This document shows positions 8,779 to 18,146 of a stretch of 43,696 nucleotides of DNA, one piece after another. The DNA comes from Periweissella beninensis. Its GTDB lineage: Bacteria; Bacillota; Bacilli; Lactobacillales; Lactobacillaceae. Location of the stretch: NCBI RefSeq assembly GCF_016908275.1, contig NZ_JAFBDN010000013.1:1-43696 (forward strand), read 5' to 3'. Position 1 is the stretch's first letter; each line of letters begins with the position of its first letter. The notes beneath the pieces are model-generated. The model was given only the letters and a program-made list of their open reading frames with translations, made no database searches and was not told the DNA's origin. The translations under genes were made by a program, and so were the position numbers.

Positions 8779-9623
8779 ATTTTTTTATTATTGATGATGA
8801 TCCCTCAGTTCCGATGATCTTACAAAGAATATTAGAAGATGATATTAATAATAACGTTGTTGGTATTGCGCATACCGCCAGTAATGCTCTCAATACGATT
8901 TTGATTGCTAACAACATTGATATTGTCTTGATTGATCTATTGATGCCTGAAATATCTGGAATTGAGTTAATTAAACAAATAAAACCATTAAAACCAGATT
9001 TAAAATTTGTCATGATTTCTCAAGTGCATGATAGTGCCTTACGAACGCAAGCCTATGAGGCTGGTATTGAATTTTTTATTGACAAACCAATTAATATTAT
9101 TGAAGTAAAAACTGTTATTCAAAACGTTATAATGAGTCTTCAAATGGTCAAGAAACTACAACATATTCAAAATTTATTAATACCTAATAACGATCACATT
9201 AATACTATATCAACAACCACTTTTGCAAATAAAGAAAAAATTTTATCGGTATTACGATTTTTAGGTATTACTTCTGAAAAAGGCGTATCTGATATCTTAG
9301 CCATCGCTCAATTAATGATCGATAAAAATTTAACATTTCGTGAAATTAATTTTAATACCCTATATCATATTGACGACCATGAGAAAAAGATTCTCTTTCA
9401 AAGAATAAGACGGGCCATAAAGGTTGGGCTACGTAACTTAGCAACCTTGTTGTTAGATGATATGGGTGATGAATTAGTTATTGAATATGCTAACGCACTG
9501 TATGAATATAAAAATGTCTGCATTGAAAGTCAATTTCTCCAAAATAAACGTTTAACTGGTGGCAAAGTATCTTTGAAACATTTTTTTGATGGTTTAGTAC
9601 AAGAAAGTAATAAACACTTTTAA
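8775..9623 (+). CDS. Response regulator with YcbB (GlnL-type) DNA-binding domain
   Basis: The 282-residue protein has a receiver domain (1-120) with acidic triad FIIDDD, phospho-acceptor Asp in VLIDLLMPEISG, and Lys in FIDKP. The C-terminal part (about 150-280) carries the RGI/KGVSDILAIAQ... and RIRRAIKVGLRNLATLLLDD pattern of the YcbB output domain found in Bacillus subtilis GlnL. GlnL is known to control glutamine-utilisation genes through direct repeats. The gene overlaps the kinase gene by 4 nt. The target here is inferred to be the repeat cluster between it and arcB. A bidirectional terminator follows. Confidence 0.8.
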   Translation: MNFFIIDDDPSVPMILQRILEDDINNNVVGIAHTASNALNTILIANNIDIVLIDLLMPEISGIELIKQIKPLKPDLKFVMISQVHDSALRTQAYEAGIEFFIDKPINIIEVKTVIQNVIMSLQMVKKLQHIQNLLIPNNDHINTISTTTFANKEKILSVLRFLGITSEKGVSDILAIAQLMIDKNLTFREINFNTLYHIDDHEKKILFQRIRRAIKVGLRNLATLLLDDMGDELVIEYANALYEYKNVCIESQFLQNKRLTGGKVSLKHFFDGLVQESNKHF

Positions 9624-9718
9624 ATTAATTAAACTTATTTATAGTTTTCATCACAAAATAACTAGCTAGCCCTTATTAATAGCCAAAGTAAGCCGAATAA
9701 ACAAATTTGAATAATGAA

Positions 9719-9759
9719 AAAGCGCCAAAACGAAGACAAAAAATTCGTTTTGACGCTTT
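9719..9759. terminator. Bidirectional terminator between response regulator and carB-like gene
   Basis: An inverted repeat (AAAGCG..CAAAACGAA with TTCGTTTTG..CGCTTT) is flanked by A and T runs. It lies between two convergent genes and can serve both. A second small inverted repeat (GGTTTACT...AGTAAACC, about 9770-9795) sits between it and the carB-like stop codon. Confidence 0.75.
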
Positions 9760-9800
9760 AATTTATTCCCGGTTTACTAAAGAACTTTATAGTAGTAAAC

Positions 9801-12293
9801 CTAGCCTAAGATTTTTAAACTAACACCCATTTCAAATTTAGTTGTATCTAAATCACTAGCAGGTTGTAAATGTTGAAAAAAATCCGTATCATTAGCAACT
9901 AATTCACTAACTTGATATTTCCAAGTTATTTCAGGTAATTTTGCTAAAAGTGCCTTATCAGCATCCGTTAAACAATGAACATAATCACGAACCATAATTC
10001 TCAACCAATTTATTCCAGTCACCTTATTCATAAAAGCAATTTGACCATATGGTATTGGTCGCAATTGGCCACCTTCAACCGAACTTTTATGCGGTAGTTT
10101 AGGCATAACTAATTGGTACAACCCAGGCGACGCAAATTCCATTTTGGGTAAAGGTATATTTTTAGTCACAAATTGGTTTAAAACCTCACGATCCATCATT
10201 AGTTTACCTGCAATATGATCAGTTAAACTAATCAAATAGCTATTTTTACCATCATAATAGTAATTTGCTGCATATTCATGCTCCCCATTTAAAGGACCAT
10301 GTGGCATATACTTCTCTTTAGGTAAGACAATCGTCCGTACCCCACGATTACGTAATGCTGTAATTAACTTAATTCTATTACCTGGTACAATTACTAATGC
10401 AGGTTGTTCCAATTCAACAACATTCATAACATCCGAAATCTCAAGGGGCTCAATATACTGTTTATCAGCTAAACGTGGAATTAAACTTAATGCATTTGGA
10501 TTATTATTCATAATAATTGTTTGAAAACCATTCAATTTTAGTTCACTTAAAACCGTTGCTGTAATATATGAACCACTTGCTCCATCACCCAAACGAAATG
10601 CACCTGTACCGATAATCAACACAGATTTTTCACCTAGTTGGCTTGATTCATTTTCCATCTCAAAGGTACTATAATACTTACTAACACGCTCCGGTAATTC
10701 TCCAGCGGATGGCTCAATTGCCTTATAAGTAGGCACCAAATCATTATCTTTAGCTAATCCTCGCACACTATCAAAATCACTCTGCCATAGCTTAGCGACT
10801 AACCCATCTGAAAGGCCATAATATTTTGCTTGTGTTAATAATTCAATATTACCAGGATTATTAATCACACCTCGTTCTAATTCCATAATGTGTCTTAGTT
10901 TATAAAGATAATATTCTTCAATTTTAGTTAATTCTGCTAATTCATCAACTGTGTATCCACGTCTAAGAGCCTCAATAAGTAACAATATCCGATTATCACG
11001 TGGATGAATTAACTGTTGAATTAAATCATTTTCTGGTAATGCATTCATAATATGCGGTGAAAAACTACGATTACTAAAATGTGCTGCTCGAATCGCTTTT
11101 TCAAGGGCTTCTTCAATTGAACGGCCAATCCCAATCGTTGAACCAACTGATTTTTGCATCGTATTTAAACGATGATTGACCTTAATACCGGCATTTTCAA
11201 TTTCACCAAAAGGAAATACTGGAAAACGGATAACTACATGGTCCATGACTGGTTCAATCATTGCCATCTTACTAGCAAATGCACTTGGTAATTTTACTTT
11301 TTCAAGTTCGATTCCAATCATCACACTTGCACAAACCAAAGCTAACGGATACCCAGTTGCGCGCGCAACTAATGAGCTATTCATATCAAAATATGGACTA
11401 ATTTTAATTACAAAGTAAGAATCAGTTTTTGGATCAAGTGCAAATTGGATATGCGCAATTCCTCGAATATTAAGCTGTTTCATAATTCTAAAGGCTGCCA
11501 TTCGTAACCGCTGAAACTCCCGATCCGTTAATGTCTGGACTGGTGTAACAATAATGGAGTCAGCGGCATGAATTCCTACTGGATCAATATCCTCAACAGC
11601 GCCCACTAGCATATTAACATCATGCTTATCTCTTAATACTGCAACCCCGACCTCCCGTAAGCCGGTTATATCTTGCGAAATAACTACTTGTTTAGTCCGG
11701 CTTTGTCGAAAAGCAATTTTCAATGCTAAATCCAATGATTCAGAATCATTAGCCATTTGACGACTAGCTTCAAAATGGGCTGATACAGGTTTCACATTAA
11801 CTGGAAATCCAATTTCACGAGCCACATCAAATGCATCTTCAACTGAGTTAGCAACTTTGGAGATAGTCACAGGTTCCCCCATTTGTTTTAAACGATTAGC
11901 TAATAAACCAGGGTTATTAATAAGTTCAAGTGTTTGTTGATTAACACCTAAAAGTTCCAATCGTTCCATTAAATGAAAATCTTTATCTACTAGCAATTCA
12001 CCTAATACATTAAAAGCTGTTAAGCCACCACACGCTGGTAAAATTGCGTCTGGTTGCTCAATTTCAATTATTTTTTTTATATTTTCAGCCGTAATGGCTT
12101 GTAAATATGTACCAATCTTAGGTATTTCAAGCGCTAATGAATATGGATTTTCATCAATTACCACCGTTTCAATGCCCATTTCCGCATAAGCCCCAATAAT
12201 TTGAATCATGGCGGTATCTAATTCTGACTCACGGCCAAAATCATTTGGCCCACCACCAATAAGTAATACTTTTTTAATTTTTGGTTTTATCAT
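9801..12293 (-). CDS. Degenerate carbamoyl-phosphate synthase large subunit homologue (CarB-like pseudoenzyme)
   Basis: The 830-residue product is homologous to CarB, which is normally about 1050-1070 residues. Seen: a first pre-ATP-grasp Rossmann domain (VLLIGGGPNDFG, about 9-20), an ATP-grasp-like domain (to about 400), the oligomerisation domain (about 400-550) and a second Rossmann domain (SVLIIGTGAFRLGDG, 557-571). The glycine loop GG(S/T)GGG is replaced by VSAHFEAS (170-177). The metal-ligand motif IE(M/V)NPR is IKISPY (296-301), so Glu, Asn and Arg are all changed. After about residue 655 the second ATP-grasp and the MGS-like allosteric domain are absent, replaced by an unrelated-looking 175-residue tail. 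Carbamoyl-phosphate synthesis is not expected. It lies 2 bp after the carA-like gene. The frame is intact throughout. Confidence 0.85.
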   Translation of the reverse strand: MIKPKIKKVLLIGGGPNDFGRESELDTAMIQIIGAYAEMGIETVVIDENPYSLALEIPKIGTYLQAITAENIKKIIEIEQPDAILPACGGLTAFNVLGELLVDKDFHLMERLELLGVNQQTLELINNPGLLANRLKQMGEPVTISKVANSVEDAFDVAREIGFPVNVKPVSAHFEASRQMANDSESLDLALKIAFRQSRTKQVVISQDITGLREVGVAVLRDKHDVNMLVGAVEDIDPVGIHAADSIIVTPVQTLTDREFQRLRMAAFRIMKQLNIRGIAHIQFALDPKTDSYFVIKISPYFDMNSSLVARATGYPLALVCASVMIGIELEKVKLPSAFASKMAMIEPVMDHVVIRFPVFPFGEIENAGIKVNHRLNTMQKSVGSTIGIGRSIEEALEKAIRAAHFSNRSFSPHIMNALPENDLIQQLIHPRDNRILLLIEALRRGYTVDELAELTKIEEYYLYKLRHIMELERGVINNPGNIELLTQAKYYGLSDGLVAKLWQSDFDSVRGLAKDNDLVPTYKAIEPSAGELPERVSKYYSTFEMENESSQLGEKSVLIIGTGAFRLGDGASGSYITATVLSELKLNGFQTIIMNNNPNALSLIPRLADKQYIEPLEISDVMNVVELEQPALVIVPGNRIKLITALRNRGVRTIVLPKEKYMPHGPLNGEHEYAANYYYDGKNSYLISLTDHIAGKLMMDREVLNQFVTKNIPLPKMEFASPGLYQLVMPKLPHKSSVEGGQLRPIPYGQIAFMNKVTGINWLRIMVRDYVHCLTDADKALLAKLPEITWKYQVSELVANDTDFFQHLQPASDLDTTKFEMGVSLKILG

Positions 12294-12295
12294 AA

Positions 12296-13372
12296 TTAAA
12301 ACCTATCCTTTGTCTCAATCATTTCAAATAATTCATCAATCACGGTTGTCCCCTCTAATGGGCCGGGCGCTGAGTCTGGGAAAAATGCTACTGAAAACGC
12401 AGGATAATCTCGATGTCGTAAACCCTGAACTGAATTATCTATTATATCGATATGCGTTGTAATCAATTTAGCATGATCAATTGATGTTGGATCAACAGCA
12501 TAACCTGCTCCTTGTGGGACATATAATAATGCGTTAGTGATAACTTCTTTAACTGGATGATTCGTTCCATGATGTTCAAATGGTAACTTTACAAGACTAG
12601 CACCGTTAGCTAAACCAAAAATTTCATGTCCTAATCCGATTCCTAACAATGGGACCCGCTCTTGAAGTTGGCGCATTAACTCAAACACCGAATTAGGCAA
12701 GTCTCGAGGATCTCCCGGCCCTGTTGAAAAAATTACGGCATCAGGATCTAAACTAAGGACCGTTTCAGTATCAACAGTGTACGGTAATACTGTCACATCG
12801 GCATTCCGTAAACTTAATTGGCGTAAAATACCGTGTTTCAAACCAAAATCAATCACAACAACTGTACTCCCAGTTCCAGGGTTTGGATAGGCTCGTGGTG
12901 TTGCAACAGCATCGACTTGCCGGGTGGTCAACACTGTTGCGTTTAACTGATCAAAAGCATGATCATCTGGAAAATCAACGATACTTGCTTTTTGTGGACC
13001 TGTTTCCCTTAAATGACGAATAAGAGCTCGTGTGTCAATACCGGTTATTCCCGGAATATTATGTCGTGTTAAAAATTTATCTAAATTCATTCGTTTCAAA
13101 CGATTGGTTGATACTTCAGCAACATCACGTACGATTACTCCTTTAGCGGTTGGAAAAATTGATTCATAAGCATCATGGTTAATTCCCCCAGCACCAATTG
13201 TTGGCGCACTAAAAACAATAATTTGATTATGATATATCTGATTTGTAATAATTTCTTGGTAACCTGTCATTGCGGTATTAAAAACAATATGACCGAAAGT
13301 AGTTGCTTCTGATCCAAATCCGATTCCTTCATACGTACTACCATCAGCTAAAATTAAATAGCGATTACTCAT
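12296..13372 (-). CDS. Degenerate carbamoyl-phosphate synthase small subunit homologue (CarA-like pseudoenzyme)
   Basis: The 358-residue length is normal for CarA. The N-terminal CPSase_sm domain (1-155) and the class I amidotransferase domain (about 170-350) are recognisable: TGYQEI, STGPGDP and GTNHPV are kept. The nucleophile elbow, normally GICLGHQ, reads GIGLGHE with Gly246 in place of the catalytic Cys. The catalytic His/Glu motif, normally VQYHPE, reads VAFFPD (328-333), so His becomes Phe and Glu becomes Asp. Glutamine hydrolysis is therefore not expected. It follows pyrR after 53 bp and precedes the equally degenerate CarB-like gene. A ribosome site with GAAAGGAG lies upstream of the ATG. 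Confidence 0.88.
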   Translation of the reverse strand: MSNRYLILADGSTYEGIGFGSEATTFGHIVFNTAMTGYQEIITNQIYHNQIIVFSAPTIGAGGINHDAYESIFPTAKGVIVRDVAEVSTNRLKRMNLDKFLTRHNIPGITGIDTRALIRHLRETGPQKASIVDFPDDHAFDQLNATVLTTRQVDAVATPRAYPNPGTGSTVVVIDFGLKHGILRQLSLRNADVTVLPYTVDTETVLSLDPDAVIFSTGPGDPRDLPNSVFELMRQLQERVPLLGIGLGHEIFGLANGASLVKLPFEHHGTNHPVKEVITNALLYVPQGAGYAVDPTSIDHAKLITTHIDIIDNSVQGLRHRDYPAFSVAFFPDSAPGPLEGTTVIDELFEMIETKDRF

Positions 13373-13425
13373 AATTAAACGCTCCTTTCAGTTGATTTTG
13401 ATGTTATGTAAATTATCACTAATAA

Positions 13426-14899
<1,474 letters not shown>

Positions 14900-14901
14900 T
14901 G

Positions 14902-15375
14902 CTAATCTATCTCCTTATCAGTCAAGATACTTAAAAACAATCCAATTACACCCACTGTTAACGCAACATCAGCAATGTTAAACACTGGAAAATTAATAAA
15001 TTTTAAAACAAACATATCGACCACAAAGCCTTGGCGTACTCGGTCAATAAAATTACCTAATGTGCCAGCAATCATTATTAATAATGATAATCTAAAAAGC
15101 AGCTTGTTTTTGAATTTATAATATGCAAATCCTAAAGCAACTAGTGCTAAAGTCGTTATAATATAAAAAAACCACTGTTGTCCTGCCATAATACTCCAAG
15201 CAGCACCGTTATTATGCAGCTTAGTAACAGCTAATATTCCTGGAATAATTGTATCTTGAACCAAGACACTATGGTGTAACCCTAAGTTACTCTTTTCAAT
15301 GGCTTGCTTTACCAATTGATCCACCACTAAAATAATCACTGCTATACTAGTATCTAGTACCAAAAATTTTTTCAT
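14902..15375 (-). CDS. lspA: Lipoprotein signal peptidase (signal peptidase II)
   Basis: The 157-residue membrane aspartyl protease has four membrane helices. The two catalytic Asp are D120 in GFVVDMF and D136 in FNIADVALT. The conserved N(N)GAAWS and GNFIDR motifs are present. It removes signal peptides from prolipoproteins after diacylglyceryl transfer. The start codon overlaps the stop of the preceding ebsA-like gene (TAATG), indicating translational coupling. Confidence 0.95.
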   Translation of the reverse strand: MKKFLVLDTSIAVIILVVDQLVKQAIEKSNLGLHHSVLVQDTIIPGILAVTKLHNNGAAWSIMAGQQWFFYIITTLALVALGFAYYKFKNKLLFRLSLLIMIAGTLGNFIDRVRQGFVVDMFVLKFINFPVFNIADVALTVGVIGLFLSILTDKEID

Positions 15376-15764
15376 TAAATTTTAATATCCTTTTCAACTA
15401 ACCGTTTTTCTAAAACATTTTTGAAATTTTTAGTAATAAAGTACTCACGGGTCATTCCATTAACATCAAATTTTAATTGATGTCTACTTAATTTAATATT
15501 TTTCAATTGCTTAATTTCGACACTATCATATCGATAAAAAATATGTCCTAAAAATAAAGTATCATCGATTAAATAAACTCTTCTACGATAAATACTAAGA
15601 TATGTAACGATAATAAATATCCCCAATAATCCTGCAGTCCAAATATTAAAATGTGTCACTTCTAACTGAATTATCAAGGCTAATAATCCTAATGCTACTA
15701 CCCAACTCCAACTTATGATACTAATTAAGCCGCTAGGTTGGTAAAATGAACGTATCGGTTTCAA
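15375..15764 (-). CDS. ebsA: EbsA-like membrane protein
   Basis: The product of about 129 residues has two membrane helices (about 15-37 and 42-58) followed by a PH-like cytoplasmic beta domain (RRVYLIDDTLFLG...YDSVEIKQL). Length, topology and position before lspA and opposite an RNase HI-like gene match the EbsA family of lactobacilli and enterococci. Its function is poorly known. The frame could start at GTG 15773. TTG at 15764 is preferred because GAGG of the palindrome CCTCGAGG is 8 nt upstream, whereas the GTG overlaps that GAGG. It is the first gene of the lspA-rluD-pyrR-carAB run. Confidence 0.6.
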   Translation of the reverse strand: MKPIRSFYQPSGLISIISWSWVVALGLLALIIQLEVTHFNIWTAGLLGIFIIVTYLSIYRRRVYLIDDTLFLGHIFYRYDSVEIKQLKNIKLSRHQLKFDVNGMTREYFITKNFKNVLEKRLVEKDIKI

Positions 15765-15772
15765 AAAAATCA

Positions 15773-15780
15773 CCTCGAGG
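15773..15780. promoter_or_regulatory. Palindrome giving Shine-Dalgarno sites on both strands
   Basis: CCTCGAGG reads GAGG on both strands. It lies 9 nt before the ATG of the plus-strand RNase HI-like gene (15790) and 8 nt before the TTG of the minus-strand ebsA-like gene (15764). With only 25 bp between the two start codons, promoters for each must lie inside the other gene. Confidence 0.6.
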
Positions 15781-15789
15781 TTTCTAATT

Positions 15790-16173
15790 ATGATTAAATT
15801 ATATACTGATGCTGCAACAAAAGGAAATCCTGGGCCAAGTGGTGCTGGTATTTTGTTAATTAAAGATGGTCAACAAATCCAATTAAAGCATTATTTAGGT
15901 GTCATGGATAACCACACTGCTGAATTTGCCGCTGTTAAATATGCTTTCACCATTCTTAACAATTATGTAACGGCAAATGAAACTATCTTTTTTTTCACTG
16001 ATAGTAAAATTGTTGACCAAAGTTTACAGGCAAATTATGCGAAACACCACCAAACTATCGTAACCGAAATTAATAACCTTCAAGATCAATACGGCTTGGT
16101 CATATCTCAATGGTTACCTGAAAAAGCTAACTTGGGGGCCCATAATTTAGCACTTCAAGCACTACATAATTAA
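15790..16173 (+). CDS. RNase HI-like protein (YpdQ-type)
   Basis: The 127-residue protein has the RNase H fold start LYTDAATKGNPGPSGAG. Acidic residues D7, E45 (HTAEF) and D71 (FTDSK) fit the catalytic set. The fourth acidic position, normally in the (G/R)AD.LA motif near the C-terminus, reads GAHNLA with His118 instead of Asp. Activity may be reduced or absent, as in some short Gram-positive paralogues. It is divergent from the ebsA-like gene and its end overlaps the convergent FAD-oxidoreductase gene by 4 bp. Confidence 0.8.
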   Translation: MIKLYTDAATKGNPGPSGAGILLIKDGQQIQLKHYLGVMDNHTAEFAAVKYAFTILNNYVTANETIFFFTDSKIVDQSLQANYAKHHQTIVTEINNLQDQYGLVISQWLPEKANLGAHNLALQALHN

Positions 16174-17258
16174 TTTTTAAATTTAATATACTCACTAATT
16201 GGCTTAGTATATGCTGATATGTCGGTTTGTCGATTAATAATCAATTCTGCTAGTAATTTAGCAATCATAGGCCCTGTCGTTAATCCGGATGACCCAAGGC
16301 CGCTCGCTACATAAATATTAGGGTATTCAGGTAAATAACCAAAAAATGGCGCAAAATCAGGTGTATACGCGCGTGTTCCCACACGCATCTTAGTAATTTG
16401 AGCATGCCTTAGCTGTGGATTTATTTTTTGCGCACTTTTAAGTAAGTAATCTTTAATTATGGGTGTCGGTTTTAAATCATAACCAGCATCATTTTCATGA
16501 CTTGCGCCAATAATGATTCGCCCTTCACCTAGTGGAATAAAATCACTTTCGCCTTCTGGCATCAGAACTGGTTGTTTTTTTACTGTAATTGTTTGGGCAT
16601 CAATTAGTTCAATTAATTGGCCTTTTTGTGGTCGTACATTTACTGCATAATTTAACGGTATTAGGGTTTCTTGTAGCCAAGCTCCCGTTGCTACAATAAT
16701 CTTATCGAATTCTGGGTAACCTTCAATCTTACCGTTAGCTGTTAAATGAACAGATTCATTAATATATTTAACCTGGGTATATTTATTAACCTCACTAACA
16801 AATTGTGCTCCATCAATCCGAGCACCACCACTGATATAAACACCCGCACTATTTATTTGCGTTTGTGGTATCATTTTCATTATTTCATCTGCTGAAATAA
16901 TTCGAATTTCTTGCATCATAGGTGCGCTAATTTTACGCATTTGGGCCAATGCAAATAGTGCTTCAACAGTTGTACTATTAGCACGTGTAATAATTGTCCC
17001 TGTTTGTTGGTAAGCAGCCGCTGTAATTTTAGCTGTCTTCACAATCTGCGGATATAAGCTCGCGCCGTCATTCGCTAAGTGATACCATTTTTGATTGCGC
17101 CGTTTTGATAGCCATGGCGAAATAATTCCCGCTGATGCAGCTGTTGCTTGCCCAATCTGCCTATCAAAAATTGTAATATCATTAAACCCAGCTTCTTTAA
17201 GAAAGTAAGCTGTTAATGCGCCTACAATTCCACCACCAATAATTCCTATTCTTTGCAT
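16170..17258 (-). CDS. FAD-dependent amino-acid oxidoreductase (DadA/ThiO-like)
   Basis: The 362-residue protein has an N-terminal dinucleotide-binding motif RIGIIGGGIVGALTAYFL with the following acidic strand end (TIFDR). The DAO-family C-terminal motif GLGSSGLTTGPMIAKLLAELI binds FAD. IIVATGAWL is the second family block. It is a D-amino-acid dehydrogenase or glycine-oxidase-like enzyme; the substrate is not determined by sequence. It is monocistronic, convergent with the RNase HI-like gene, and has a long A/T tract upstream (17300-17308). Confidence 0.8.
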   Translation of the reverse strand: MQRIGIIGGGIVGALTAYFLKEAGFNDITIFDRQIGQATAASAGIISPWLSKRRNQKWYHLANDGASLYPQIVKTAKITAAAYQQTGTIITRANSTTVEALFALAQMRKISAPMMQEIRIISADEIMKMIPQTQINSAGVYISGGARIDGAQFVSEVNKYTQVKYINESVHLTANGKIEGYPEFDKIIVATGAWLQETLIPLNYAVNVRPQKGQLIELIDAQTITVKKQPVLMPEGESDFIPLGEGRIIIGASHENDAGYDLKPTPIIKDYLLKSAQKINPQLRHAQITKMRVGTRAYTPDFAPFFGYLPEYPNIYVASGLGSSGLTTGPMIAKLLAELIINRQTDISAYTKPISEYIKFKN

Positions 17259-17370
17259 TTAAGTACTCCTTTCTTAGTATTATTCGTTTAATTATACCAA
17301 AAAAAAAAGTTTCTGACAGACAGGACCATAGCCAATTAAAATTATTATTAACTCTTTAAAGACATCTAAA

Positions 17371-17408
17371 AGACCTTTCAACTGGAATTATTCCAATTTG
17401 AAAGGTCT
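17371..17408. terminator. Terminator downstream of nitroreductase
   Basis: An 11-bp perfect stem (AGACCTTTCAA at 17371-17381 with TTGAAAGGTCT at 17398-17408) carries an inner palindrome TGGAATTATTCCA. On the minus strand it is followed by TTTTAG. Confidence 0.75.
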
Positions 17409-17462
17409 TAACTTATTTACTAAATGCCTATTAATAATTAGTCATATTAAATACTTATTTAA

Positions 17463-18068
17463 TTATTTGTCTAAAACACGGAAACGTTCATTATCTTCAA
17501 TGTAATCCTTCTCACCAGCTGGGCTTTCAATCGAACCAAATGGCATTTGTGAACGTAACCGCCAGTTGCTTGGAATATCAAATTCTTTAGCAACTAGTTC
17601 ATCAATAATTGGATTATAGTGTTGCAAAGATGCACCTAAATTATTATCAGTTAAGGCTAACCATAATGAGTAATTAGCAATTCCCATTCCTTGTTCTGAC
17701 CAATCATAGAATTTTTCAGCATAAAATGGAACATTTTCTTCAAACGATTTAACAATTGCCATGTCAGTATAGAACAGAACTGTCCCATAAGCGGCCTTAA
17801 ATGCATTAATTTTAGCAACTGTCTTCGCATAAGCGTCTTCATCTGGAACTTCTTGGTGTAAACGTTCAACTACAATATCCCAAAACTTATCATGTTTTTC
17901 ATTAAATAGAATTACCGCCCGTGTTGATTGATTATTAAAGGCGGTAGGTGCTTCTTTAACCGCTGACTTAACTAGATTTTCAATTTCATCATTTGTAAGT
18001 TCAACATTTTTACCAAGTGCATAAATAGTTCGACGCTTTTTTTGTAATTCTAAAAATTTATCTTCCAT
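17463..18068 (-). CDS. Nitroreductase family protein
   Basis: The 201-residue FMN-dependent oxidoreductase begins with the family motif LQKKRRTIYALGKNVEL (the R-R/S-x-R FMN-phosphate site). It continues with EAPTAFNNQSTRAVIL and YSLWLALTDNNLGASLQHYNP. It resembles the YdgI/HBN1-like subgroup of NAD(P)H nitroreductases. The physiological substrate is unknown; redox-stress or quinone reduction is usual for the group. Single gene with its own terminator. Confidence 0.88.
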   Translation of the reverse strand: MEDKFLELQKKRRTIYALGKNVELTNDEIENLVKSAVKEAPTAFNNQSTRAVILFNEKHDKFWDIVVERLHQEVPDEDAYAKTVAKINAFKAAYGTVLFYTDMAIVKSFEENVPFYAEKFYDWSEQGMGIANYSLWLALTDNNLGASLQHYNPIIDELVAKEFDIPSNWRLRSQMPFGSIESPAGEKDYIEDNERFRVLDK

Positions 18069-18146
18069 TATGATATACTTCCTTTATTTATTATTAACAA
18101 TAAGTAAGTATACACGCTATTAAAAAGTAAGTAAAGTTTTTTATTC

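Noticed and set aside
12296-13425. PyrR attenuator before carA
   Set aside because: The 53-bp pyrR-carA gap has no hairpin-terminator pair and no CCAGAGAG motif.
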